From: JAJDAN01 sp046583095
GTDB lineage: Bacteria > Myxococcota_A > UBA9160 > UBA4427
Reading direction: 5' to 3'
Length of the DNA: 40,830 nucleotides
Assembly: GCA_046583095.1 (NCBI GenBank)
Contig: JAYGDB010000015.1
Coordinates: 1-40,830, forward strand
Below are positions 17,955 through 26,272 of the stretch, one piece after another (positions within the stretch are counted from its first letter, which is position 1; each line of letters begins with the position of its first letter). The translations under genes were made by a program, and so were the position numbers. The notes beneath the pieces are model-generated. The model was not told the DNA's origin and did no database searches. It was given only the letters and a program-made list of their open reading frames with translations.

Positions 17955-18995
17955 ATGAGAAACGACAAAGACCGCTACTGGGACTGTCTGGATCAAGCCA
18001 TGGAGGCTTCCCACGGCGGCCGGATCGAGGAGGCTCTTGCCTGGCTCGACGAAGCGTTGCGCGTGCATCCGGGAGGCGCCGAGGCCCACAACGGGCGTGG
18101 CGAGATCCACTGGGACGAGTGCCGCATCGACGAGGCGCTCTACGAGTTCGAGTGTGCGATCCGCACCGATCCCAAGTTCATTGCCGCCCACCTGAACCGG
18201 GTGGAGCTGCTGATCGAGGAGATGGCCGAGTTCGAGCAGGCCCTCGAGCTGTGTGATGAGCTCCTCTCGGGAGTCAGTGAGCTTCCCCGCCCCGACCGAT
18301 CGCTGCAATCCGAGGTCTACTACCTCAAGGCGAAGGCCCTGTTCTACATCGACGATCTCGAGGGAGCGGTCTTCCTGGTTCGCCGCGCCATCAAGGCGGC
18401 CGGAACCCAGCCGACCTACAGCGCATTCGAGGGGCAAGTGCTGTTCGAACTGGGCCGCTACGAGGAGTCCCGAAGGGTTCTCGAACACGCCGTCGTCCTG
18501 GATCCGGACTCCGCTCATGCCCTGTACCACTGCGGGCTCGTCCTCGAGCGCGTCTCGGATCCGGAGGAGGCCGCGCGCTGCTTTAGCCGGGCCAACGCTC
18601 TCGACCCGCACCACTACCCGCTGCCCGCGGAGGTCTCCGAGACCTTCTTCCGGGATGTCATGGACGAGGCGCTCGAGAATCTGCCCCGCTCGATCAGCGA
18701 GACGATGGAGAACGTTCCGGTGCTGGTGGAAGACTTTCCGTCCATCGAGCTCGTGAACGGTGAAGACGTCTCGCCCCAGATTCTGGGCATCTTCATCGGC
18801 GTTCCCCGCACCGAGGCGTCGGTGACAGATCAGCTGCCCGACCTCGATCGCATCATCCTCTTCAAGAAGAATCTCGAGAAGCTGTGCCAGGACCGCGAGG
18901 ATCTGATCGAGCAGATCCAGATCACCGTGCGCCACGAGGTGGGTCACTACCTCGGCCTGGACGAAGACGATCTCGAGAGGCTCGGTCTCGCCTGA
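17955..18995 (+). CDS. TPR protein fused to a zincin-like metallopeptidase domain
   Basis: 346 aa. Residues 1 to about 235 are tetratricopeptide repeats (for example GGRIEEALAWLDEALRVHPG, DECRIDEALYEFECAIRTDP, LGRYEESRRVLEHAVVLDPD). Residues 240-346 resemble the small zincin family (PF06262-like): an acidic middle, then ITVRHEVGHYLGLDEDDL, with HExxH at H327/E328/H331 and D336 as likely third ligand. Known relatives of this minimal metallopeptidase have no well-defined substrate. There is no signal peptide, so it is cytoplasmic. The stop overlaps the likely glcD start. Confidence 0.82.
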   Translation: MRNDKDRYWDCLDQAMEASHGGRIEEALAWLDEALRVHPGGAEAHNGRGEIHWDECRIDEALYEFECAIRTDPKFIAAHLNRVELLIEEMAEFEQALELCDELLSGVSELPRPDRSLQSEVYYLKAKALFYIDDLEGAVFLVRRAIKAAGTQPTYSAFEGQVLFELGRYEESRRVLEHAVVLDPDSAHALYHCGLVLERVSDPEEAARCFSRANALDPHHYPLPAEVSETFFRDVMDEALENLPRSISETMENVPVLVEDFPSIELVNGEDVSPQILGIFIGVPRTEASVTDQLPDLDRIILFKKNLEKLCQDREDLIEQIQITVRHEVGHYLGLDEDDLERLGLA

Positions 18996-20428
18996 CCTCC
19001 CTCGCGGATAGACTGCGTGCCATCGTTGGCGCGGACGGCCTACTCGTTCGCGACGATGAGCTCTTCGTCTATGAGTGCGACGGTCTGACCCTGGATGCCT
19101 GTCGTCCGGATCTCGTCGTGCTGCCGACCACGACCGAGGAAGTCGCCGCCGTCGTTTGCGCGTGTCGAGACGCGGGAGTGCCCTTCGTGCCCCGCGGTGC
19201 GGGTACGGGCCTCTCGGGCGGCGCGCACCCCGTGCCCGGAAGCGTCCTGATCGAATGCTCCCGCATGAAGAGCATCCTCGAGGTCGATGCGGACAATCGC
19301 CTTGCGGTCGTGCAGCCGGGCGTCGTGAACGCTGATCTATCCACCGCGGTCGCTCCCCACGGTCTCTTCTACGCGCCCGACCCCTCGAGCCAGCTCGTCT
19401 GTACGATCGGTGGCAACGTCGCCGAGAACTCGGGCGGGCCCCACACCTTGAAGTACGGTGCCACGACGAACCACGTCCTGGCCCTCGAGGTGGTGATGCC
19501 CGACGGCGAGGTATTGCGGTTCGGCTCCCGGACGGGGATGGGCTCGGGCTTCGATCTGGTGGGCGCTTTCGTAGGCAGCGAGGGGACTCTGGGCATCATC
19601 ACCGAGGTGACGGTACGGCTTACCGAGATTCCGGAGGCTATCGAGACCCTGCTGCTGATCTTCAGAGATATCGTGAGCGCGTGTCAGGCGGTGGGCGACG
19701 CCATCGGCAGTGGACTCGTGCCGGCGGCGATGGAGATCCTGGATCAGCGCACCGTCCAGGCAGTCGAAGACAGCGTCTACGCGGCGGGTCTTCCCCGTGA
19801 CGCCGGCGCGGTCCTGATCGTCGAGCTCGACGGGGCCGCCTGCGCGCTGCCGCCGCAGGTGGATCGGATTCGCGCAATTGCCGCCGCCAATCAGGCCACA
19901 GACGTCCGCGTCGCGGCCGACGCCGCGGAGCGAACGCTCTTCTGGAAGGCGCGCAAGGGTGCGTTCGGAGCCATGGGCCGACTCGCGCCGGACCTCTACG
20001 TCCACGACGCCGTGGTGCCTCGAGCCCGGCTTCCCGAGGTCATCGCCAAGGTGTGCGAGATCTGTGATCGACGCGGGCTGCGCCTCTCGAACGTCTTCCA
20101 CGCAGGAGACGGCAACCTACACCCGAACATCTCTTTCGACCGACGGGATCCGGAGGAGCTGGAGCGTGTCCTCGAGGCCGGCCGCGAGATCCTCGAGACG
20201 TGCGTGGCGGCGGGGGGCGTCATCACTGGCGAACACGGGGTGGGAGTCGAAAAGCGCGACTTCCTGCATCTCGTCTTCAGCGATGCGGACCTCGACGCCA
20301 TGCGCCGCCTGCGCGCGGCCTTCGACCCCGATCTAGTGTGCAATCCCGGCAAGGCCTTCCCTACCACCCGCTTCTGCGCCGAGTCGAATCCGAAGGCTCG
20401 GGGCTACGACGCCGTCCCGTTCGAATGA
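18992..20428 (+). CDS. glcD: Glycolate oxidase subunit GlcD-like (FAD-linked oxidase)
   Basis: FAD-binding subunit that oxidises glycolate (or D-lactate / another 2-hydroxy acid) to the 2-oxo acid. The FAD (PCMH) domain shows FVPRGAGTGLSGGAHP and IGGNVAENSGGPHTLKYG; the C-terminal cap has NVFHAGDGNLHPNISFD and ITGEHGVGVEKRDFL. The start is unusual. No ATG, GTG or TTG lies where family N-termini begin; the nearest in-frame GTG (18884) is 36 codons earlier, inside the TPR gene. A CTG at 18992 overlaps the TPR stop as CTGA, has GAGAGG 11 nt upstream, and gives 478 aa beginning TSLADRLRAIVG after the start residue. I take CTG as the start with moderate confidence; the gene identity is certain. 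Confidence 0.85.
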   Translation: MTSLADRLRAIVGADGLLVRDDELFVYECDGLTLDACRPDLVVLPTTTEEVAAVVCACRDAGVPFVPRGAGTGLSGGAHPVPGSVLIECSRMKSILEVDADNRLAVVQPGVVNADLSTAVAPHGLFYAPDPSSQLVCTIGGNVAENSGGPHTLKYGATTNHVLALEVVMPDGEVLRFGSRTGMGSGFDLVGAFVGSEGTLGIITEVTVRLTEIPEAIETLLLIFRDIVSACQAVGDAIGSGLVPAAMEILDQRTVQAVEDSVYAAGLPRDAGAVLIVELDGAACALPPQVDRIRAIAAANQATDVRVAADAAERTLFWKARKGAFGAMGRLAPDLYVHDAVVPRARLPEVIAKVCEICDRRGLRLSNVFHAGDGNLHPNISFDRRDPEELERVLEAGREILETCVAAGGVITGEHGVGVEKRDFLHLVFSDADLDAMRRLRAAFDPDLVCNPGKAFPTTRFCAESNPKARGYDAVPFE

Positions 20429-21660
20429 ACTCCTTCGAGTCGCTCCAGGCGACGCTCGGCGAAGACGTCGTCGAGCTGCACGACCCCCGGTCGCTCGAGG
20501 GCGCGCTCCTCGAGGCGACCCTGCGTCCGCGAGATGGCGACGAGCTTGCGGGCAGTCTCGCCGCCTTGAGTGAGCAGCAGCTACCCGTCCTCGTCCAGGG
20601 CGGGGGCACGCGCATGCAGGTTGGAAGTCCGTGTCCTGGTGCGCGCGCGCTGCTCGTTACCGGAGGCATCTCCGGGATCGACGAGTTCGACGCGGACGAC
20701 GGGGTCGTCCATGTGCGCGCGGGTACGCGGCTCGCTGTGGTTGCCGAGGCCGTGGGCGAAGCGGGCTGGGAGCTGCCCTTCGATCCGCCGGGCGATACCA
20801 CGACGGTCGGCGGTGCCATCGCTGCGTCTGCGACGGGCCCACGGCGGCAGCAGTTCGGGTCGCCCCGTGACAGCGTACTCGGCCTGCAGGTGGTGTTGCC
20901 CCCGGGCGAGCGGACGAGCTGTGGCGCGCGGGTCGTCAAGAACGTTACGGGCTACGACATGGCGAAGCTCTACACCGGGTCGTTCGGCAGTCTCGGTGTG
21001 ATCGAAGCGGCATGGCTTCGGCTGCGTCCTCGGTCGCGCGCGGTCGCGGGCGCCGTCGTGGTGTTCCCGGGATCTGGTTCCGAGCCGCCGCTCGGGATCG
21101 GCCTCGCCGCGGCCCGCCGGGGCTCGGCGCGAGTCGTGGCGATCGTCTCGGGCGGTCTTGCGGTCCAGCTCGGGGTGGCGACGCCGGGCGACGAAGCCTG
21201 GGTGCTCGTCGTCGAGTACGCGGGCGAGGCGCCGGCGGTCGCGCGCGATATCGACTGGCTGCGCGACCAAGCGACTGCTCGCGAGGTGCCAGAGGCCTCG
21301 CAGCTCGTCGGCAGGCTGCGCGACCTGCAGGGGGCCGGCGAGGTGCGTGCGCGGCTGTCGGTACTTCCCTCGCAGCTTCCGGGCTTGCTCGCTCCTCTGT
21401 CGAGCGCCGGTGTCGGCACCGTCACGTATCCCGGGCTCGGCATCGTGTATGCGTTTTCGGAGGGAGACGCAAAGCCTCTGCTGGAGGCAGCGCGCGGAAG
21501 CGCTGCCGACATCCTTCTCGAGGCGCTGCCCCTCGACGCGCGGCGAGATGTCGATGTCTTTGGTGACCCCGGTGCCGCGCTGCCGATCGCGCGCGCTCTC
21601 AAACAACGCTTCGATCCGTTGGGGATCCTCAACCCGGGTCGATTCCAGGGACGACTGTGA
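20425..21660 (+). CDS. glcE: Glycolate oxidase subunit GlcE-like (FAD-binding)
   Basis: Second flavin-binding subunit of the GlcDEF complex. From ATG 20425 the protein is 411 aa and has the shortened FAD domain (PVLVQGGGTRMQVG, PFDPPGDTTTVGGAIAAS, VKNVTGYDMAKLYTGSFGSLG) and ends DPLGILNPGRF. The ATG overlaps the glcD stop as ATGA. Upstream in-frame codons belong to another frame of glcD and were not used. Together with glcD and glcF it forms a tightly coupled operon. Confidence 0.92.
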   Translation: MNSFESLQATLGEDVVELHDPRSLEGALLEATLRPRDGDELAGSLAALSEQQLPVLVQGGGTRMQVGSPCPGARALLVTGGISGIDEFDADDGVVHVRAGTRLAVVAEAVGEAGWELPFDPPGDTTTVGGAIAASATGPRRQQFGSPRDSVLGLQVVLPPGERTSCGARVVKNVTGYDMAKLYTGSFGSLGVIEAAWLRLRPRSRAVAGAVVVFPGSGSEPPLGIGLAAARRGSARVVAIVSGGLAVQLGVATPGDEAWVLVVEYAGEAPAVARDIDWLRDQATAREVPEASQLVGRLRDLQGAGEVRARLSVLPSQLPGLLAPLSSAGVGTVTYPGLGIVYAFSEGDAKPLLEAARGSAADILLEALPLDARRDVDVFGDPGAALPIARALKQRFDPLGILNPGRFQGRL

Positions 21661-22886
21661 GTCTCGACGAGGTCTACGCCGGAACCCTCGACTGCGTTCA
21701 CTGCGGGCTGTGCCTCACCTCGTGCCCGACCTACCAGCTGACGGGCCGCGAGACGTCGTCGCCTCGCGGCCGCGTGTATCTGATGCGCGGTGCGGCCGAA
21801 GGTCGCGTCGAGCTTGCCGGAGTCCTGGCCGAAGAGGCTTACCTGTGTCTCGGTTGCCGAGCCTGCGAGACAGCCTGTCCGGCGGGTGTCCCGTACGCCG
21901 CGATGCTGGAAGGCACCCGTCACGCGCTGCAAGAGGGAGGGCACCGAAGCGGCTTCGCGGCTCGCCTCGAGCGTGGGTTGCTGCGACACGTCGTTGCCCG
22001 TCGCGGACGCTTGCGGGCGATGGTCGCCCTCGCCGCCCTCGCGCAACGCCTGGGACTCGTGCGTACGGCCGCCGCGGTGCTGCCCGGCGCCCTCGCGAAC
22101 GCCGCCAAGCTGCTGCCGGAGTTGCAAGGCCCGCGGATCCCTCTCCCCGAGCGAGTCGCCGCGAGCGGCGAGCGCCGAGGCGTAGTGGCGTTCTTTAGGG
22201 GTTGTCTGATGTCCGAGATGTTCGGATCGGTGCAGCGCGCGACGGTCGAGCTGCTCAGCGCCAATGGCTTCGACGTCGTCGTTCCACGCCAGCAGGGCTG
22301 CTGCGGTGCACTGCACGCCCACGCGGGTGACATGGAGTTCGCGAAGAGCCTGGCGCGGAACAACGCACGGGTGTTCGGGCGCGAGTCCGTCGATGCGATC
22401 ATCCTCGACTCGGCGGGATGTGGTGCGGCGATGCGCGAAGCCGATCGTTGGATCCCGGGGGAGGGAGACGTGATGGCGGCTCGCGTGCGGGACGTCTGCG
22501 AGTTCCTCGACGAGGTAGGCCTGCGCGAGCCCCCGGGCGGCTACACGGCCCGCGTCTGTTACGACGACCCGTGTCATCTCGTGCACGGACAAGGTGTCGA
22601 AGCCGCGCCGCGCCGACTCCTCGCGCAGATCCAGGGCGTCGAGCTCGTTCCCCACGCGAATCCCACCCGCTGCTGCGGCGCTGCCGGCACCTACAACCTC
22701 ACGCAGCCAGACATGGCCCGCCGCGTACTCGAAGAGAAGCTGGACGCTCTCGAAGCCGCGGATCCCGATGTCATCGCGACCGGAAACCCCGGCTGCCTGA
22801 TGCAGATCGGGAGCGGCGTACGCGAACGCGGCCTGCGGGCGCGCGTCGTCCACCCGGTGGAGATCCTGGCGGCAGCGTATCGCTAG
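21657..22886 (+). CDS. glcF: Glycolate oxidase iron-sulfur subunit GlcF
   Basis: 409-aa electron-transfer subunit. Two ferredoxin-type [4Fe-4S] motifs are near the N-terminus: CVHCGLCLTSCPTYQ and CLGCRACETACPAG. Two CCG (heterodisulfide-reductase D-like) cysteine motifs follow: GCCGALHAHAG and CCGAAGTYNL, with GNPGCLMQI near the end. The GTG start overlaps the glcE stop (GTGA). It passes electrons from glycolate towards the quinone pool. It converges on a long lipoprotein gene 58 nt further on; no convincing terminator hairpin is seen between them. Confidence 0.94.
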   Translation: MSLDEVYAGTLDCVHCGLCLTSCPTYQLTGRETSSPRGRVYLMRGAAEGRVELAGVLAEEAYLCLGCRACETACPAGVPYAAMLEGTRHALQEGGHRSGFAARLERGLLRHVVARRGRLRAMVALAALAQRLGLVRTAAAVLPGALANAAKLLPELQGPRIPLPERVAASGERRGVVAFFRGCLMSEMFGSVQRATVELLSANGFDVVVPRQQGCCGALHAHAGDMEFAKSLARNNARVFGRESVDAIILDSAGCGAAMREADRWIPGEGDVMAARVRDVCEFLDEVGLREPPGGYTARVCYDDPCHLVHGQGVEAAPRRLLAQIQGVELVPHANPTRCCGAAGTYNLTQPDMARRVLEEKLDALEAADPDVIATGNPGCLMQIGSGVRERGLRARVVHPVEILAAAYR

Positions 22887-22944
22887 CGCGCCGGCTGAGT
22901 CGCATCGGGTTTGATCGCCAGGGCGTCGAGAGCGTTCGCCGAAA

Positions 22945-25299
22945 CTAGCGGTACAGGAACGCGTCCGGAGTCTCCCGGGGCTGTCGCCAGCGCGGGAAGG
23001 CCCCGAGGCTCAGATCGAAGAGCGAGCCCCGGAAGACGAGGTCGAAGGGGAGGATCGAATCGCGGCTCCGTACCATGCCGTAGCGCTCGCGGAGGCTCTC
23101 GTAGACGTAGTTCGACTCCGCCGAGGCGCGCATGTCGGGATCGTCTACGAGGCCGAGGCGGGCGCGCTCGAGATAGTGGTCGCGAGAGGCATCCGGGGTG
23201 ACGGCGTCGCCTGCGTCGATCTGGTCATTGAGCAGGACGGTCTCGTCGAGTATTGCGACCGCTCGGGCGAGCCGCTCCGGCGTGATCTCCTCGCGTCGGG
23301 TCACCGGCTTATCGTCTTCGTTGCCGCTGTCGGCGACGAGCGCGAATTCGATTACCCGCCCACCCAGGAAGGTGACGCCCTTCGAGTGCAGCTCTCCGTT
23401 GCGAACGTTGTCGTCGAGGAGCGCCTGATTCAGGGCGAGTCCGTAGGGACCCGCGACGTTTGGGTTCTCGAGCAGGAACGATTTCGTGACGCGAATCCGC
23501 TGCGCGGAGAGGTTGTCGAGTTCTTCGCGTAGCTGCCAGCCGGCTGCGTAGCCGGCGTCGGAGTCCGGGAACTCGCGTACGACACCGCGCAGGATCGAGC
23601 CGCGCCAGTCCCGCCGTCCTGCCCGCTGCGCTGCTGCAAGTTGCTGGTTGGCCGCCTTCTCGGCGAGTTCGAGTCGTTCCATCGGATCGGGCGCTGGCTG
23701 CAGGTCGTGGAGGCGCAGGGCTGCGACCCAGTTATCACGGTCCGTCTCGTAGCCGTACAACCAGGCCGCCACCTCGCGGGTGTGCTGCCCCTCCGGCGAT
23801 CGGGTGAGATAGCGGTATCCGGCAATCGCTGGCGCCCGGTCGAAGTCCTGTCCGGGCGGATCCCAGAGACCGAAAATCAGCCGTAGTGGCGCCATGACGA
23901 GGGTCTGGGCAACGGCCGGCAGCTCGATCAGGAACGAGAGACCGACGGGAAGCTTCGGATACAGACGGCCGAGGGAATATCCACCGAAGAGGCGGAAGCC
24001 GATCGCCTTGCTGTTCGCTCGCTGCTGCTGCCGTGCGAAGTTCCCGTAGGTGTTCTGCCAGGGGTCTTCGAGCAGCGCCTGGGCGTGGCGCTGCATGTTG
24101 GAATCGAGCGGATCTTCACTTCCCAGCTCACGCAGCTTCTTCCAGCTCTCGTCCTCGAAGCCGAGATCGTATTGGGCGAGGGCGAGCACGTAGACGACCT
24201 CGTCGGCAAGCTTGCCGTTCGGGTCTGCCGCCTGCAGGAGTCGCAGTTCGTCGACGAGGTGCTCGAGCCTGGCGCGGTCGCGGCGCCCGGCTTCCTCTAC
24301 GCCCGCGGCTCGAGCGAAGGAGGTCTGTGCGAGGTTCGACGACGTCAGGAGTGCCTCGAGGACGGGCAGCAGAGCGAGGTCCGCAGGAGCGGCTTCAGCC
24401 GCCTGCACGCCTCGCTCGCGCAGTTCGGCTACGTGATCCCGTCGCTGCCGGGCGATGGAGCGAAGCGTCGAGGCGTCTTCGTCGGCCGGGTCGATGCCCA
24501 GGGCCCGGTTGGCCTGCAGCTCGGCGAGCCGGTAGCGGCGGCTGTCGAGCGAGGCCTCGGCGGACTCGATGTAGTGCTCGGCGTGCATGTCGTCGAGGTT
24601 CTCCTGGCCCTCCTCGACCATCCGGCGAACTGCCTCCGCGTCGGGAGCATCCGGGTGCTGCAGGACGTAGCGCTGGCGGTGCGCGAGGGCCTGGCGTTCT
24701 TGCAGGCTCATCTCGGGGCGCGAGTACATGGCCGCTGCGTAGTGGGTGAGACGTGTTGCAAGGCGGAACGGCGCGACCGCCAGCCCCCACATCAGCGATC
24801 CGCCGACCGGCTCGACGAGGGTGTTGAACGTCGAGGCCCAGAGGATCTGCCAATGATCCCGCGTTCGTTCGGAGGCGAGCAGGAGCGGATCGTCGGCCAC
24901 CGCCTGCTCGAGTCGGGCTTGGAGGGCGGGGTCCGGGTCGAGGCTCCGGGAGGCGAGCAGTTCCCCGGCCGCCTCGCGATAGGCGACCGGATCGCTGAGG
25001 CTGGAGTTGCGCAAGTCGATGGCCAGCGGGACGAGTCCCTCCATCGCGTGTCGTCCTTCGCCGCGGGCCTTCTCGATCTCCTCGTCGTCGTAGATCTCCT
25101 CGATACGGGCGAGGGCGGCGTCGAGCTGCTTCGGGGATCCCGCCAGAGCGGCTTCGGCAAGCTGGGCGACGGCGTGGTCGAGCGCGGTTGCGGGCACTGG
25201 CTCGGAGAGGGCCATGGGCCCGAACAACGGGAAGCCCGACGTGGGCGCCGTCGTCTGGCACGCCGTCCCGAGCGCGAGGACGAGCGCCAGCAGACGCAC
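22945..25299 (-). CDS. Large predicted lipoprotein of unknown function
   Basis: 784 aa from a GTG start at 25299, 4 nt after the upstream lipoprotein stop; longer in-frame upstream codons overlap that gene and were not used. The N-terminus MRLLALVLALGTACQ is a signal peptide with cysteine at position 14; the lipobox GTAC is imperfect. The body is mostly helical with Ala/Leu/Glu-rich repeat-like segments. A more hydrophobic part (GYSLGRLYPKLPVGLSFLIELPAVAQTLVMAPLRL in pieces) could touch a membrane. I do not recognise a family. It is the third gene of an operon with citramalate synthase and a shorter lipoprotein, so envelope location is likely but its role is unknown. Confidence 0.65.
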   Translation of the reverse strand: MRLLALVLALGTACQTTAPTSGFPLFGPMALSEPVPATALDHAVAQLAEAALAGSPKQLDAALARIEEIYDDEEIEKARGEGRHAMEGLVPLAIDLRNSSLSDPVAYREAAGELLASRSLDPDPALQARLEQAVADDPLLLASERTRDHWQILWASTFNTLVEPVGGSLMWGLAVAPFRLATRLTHYAAAMYSRPEMSLQERQALAHRQRYVLQHPDAPDAEAVRRMVEEGQENLDDMHAEHYIESAEASLDSRRYRLAELQANRALGIDPADEDASTLRSIARQRRDHVAELRERGVQAAEAAPADLALLPVLEALLTSSNLAQTSFARAAGVEEAGRRDRARLEHLVDELRLLQAADPNGKLADEVVYVLALAQYDLGFEDESWKKLRELGSEDPLDSNMQRHAQALLEDPWQNTYGNFARQQQRANSKAIGFRLFGGYSLGRLYPKLPVGLSFLIELPAVAQTLVMAPLRLIFGLWDPPGQDFDRAPAIAGYRYLTRSPEGQHTREVAAWLYGYETDRDNWVAALRLHDLQPAPDPMERLELAEKAANQQLAAAQRAGRRDWRGSILRGVVREFPDSDAGYAAGWQLREELDNLSAQRIRVTKSFLLENPNVAGPYGLALNQALLDDNVRNGELHSKGVTFLGGRVIEFALVADSGNEDDKPVTRREEITPERLARAVAILDETVLLNDQIDAGDAVTPDASRDHYLERARLGLVDDPDMRASAESNYVYESLRERYGMVRSRDSILPFDLVFRGSLFDLSLGAFPRWRQPRETPDAFLYR

Positions 25300-25303
25300 G
25301 ATC

Positions 25304-26272
25304 TCAGCGTGTGAAGCGGTCACCGTCCACCTGCAGGGTGAAGGCCAGGAATGCCTCGAGGCGTCGGGCCGCTTCGAGCTTCTCGGGTGTGCCGTCCTGG
25401 TGGGCCACCGCTTCATAGAGGTGCGTTGCACCGTCCACCAGTTCTCGGAACATCGGTGGATCGAACGAGAGGCTCTCGGCAGGCTTCGCGATCACGTACT
25501 CGCGGGCGAACTCTGCGTACAGGTTCGCGGCTTCGATCATGTGCCGGCGGCGGAGCTTGCTCGGGCCGTGGCGCGCGATTACCCGCTGCCACTCGGCAAC
25601 GGCGCGCAGGTTGCCGTCCGGCAGCGCGTGTCGCATGGAGGCGAAATAGCGGGCCCGGGTGACGTCTGCGCGCTCGATCTCCTCGCGCAGGATCGCGGGA
25701 TAGGGCGGCGGGGGGGCATTGCGAAGCAGGGCGGTGAATTTTGAAACGCGCTCGTCGAGGCCTGCGACGACTGCGTCGCTGTCGATGGGCAGCATCGTGT
25801 CTGGACCCATCGGGTCGGCGAGCGGGAGGCCGATCCGCAGCGCCGCCGCGATTGCGGCGTTCAGGTGCGCGCCGCGGTTGGCGTGGTTGCGCAGGACGTC
25901 GCTCTTGCGCGCCTGGCCGAAGTGCTGGGCGGCGAGATCGTAGCCGCGCAGCCGCTCGAGTGCGCGTGCCTTCGAGAAGTAGATCACCTCGTCGAGATGA
26001 CCCGCCTGCAGCGACCCCGCGTGCAGCTTCGAGAGGTTTTCGAGGCGCAGGAGCGAGGCGCGGTACACGTTTCGACCGCTGTAGTCGGATCCGGGTGGAA
26101 AACGGTAGGTGTCATCGGGGACGTGGCGGCGCAGCACTGCAACCACTTCGATCACGCTCTCGGTGGGTGCGTAGCTGGCCTCTTCGCGCTTCTCGGCCAG
26201 GCTCTTGCAGCCCGAGAGGACCACGAGCGCCAGCGCGCATACTCCCAGCCGCAGCGAGGCGCCGCGTGTCAC
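25304..26272 (-). CDS. Predicted lipoprotein of unknown function
   Basis: 322 aa, GTG start overlapping the citramalate synthase stop (GTGA). A clear lipoprotein signal is present: a basic start, a hydrophobic core VCALALVVLSGC, and lipobox LSGC with cysteine 22. The mature part is helical (for example ARALERLRGYDLAAQHFGQA, LRAVAEWQRVIARHG) in a way that resembles TPR-like helical hairpins. No known domain recognised. It lies directly upstream of another lipoprotein; the two may act as a pair in the envelope. Confidence 0.65.
   Translation of the reverse strand: MTRGASLRLGVCALALVVLSGCKSLAEKREEASYAPTESVIEVVAVLRRHVPDDTYRFPPGSDYSGRNVYRASLLRLENLSKLHAGSLQAGHLDEVIYFSKARALERLRGYDLAAQHFGQARKSDVLRNHANRGAHLNAAIAAALRIGLPLADPMGPDTMLPIDSDAVVAGLDERVSKFTALLRNAPPPPYPAILREEIERADVTRARYFASMRHALPDGNLRAVAEWQRVIARHGPSKLRRRHMIEAANLYAEFAREYVIAKPAESLSFDPPMFRELVDGATHLYEAVAHQDGTPEKLEAARRLEAFLAFTLQVDGDRFTR

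Noticed and set aside
22887..22944. Terminator between glcF and the lipoprotein gene
   Set aside because: No stem of useful length and no T-run on either strand.
24085..25314. Long open frame (about 400 codons) on the + strand opposite the large lipoprotein gene
   Set aside because: It is a mirror of high-GC coding sequence; the - strand frame has a signal peptide, operon overlap and normal codon use, while this one has no recognisable domain.
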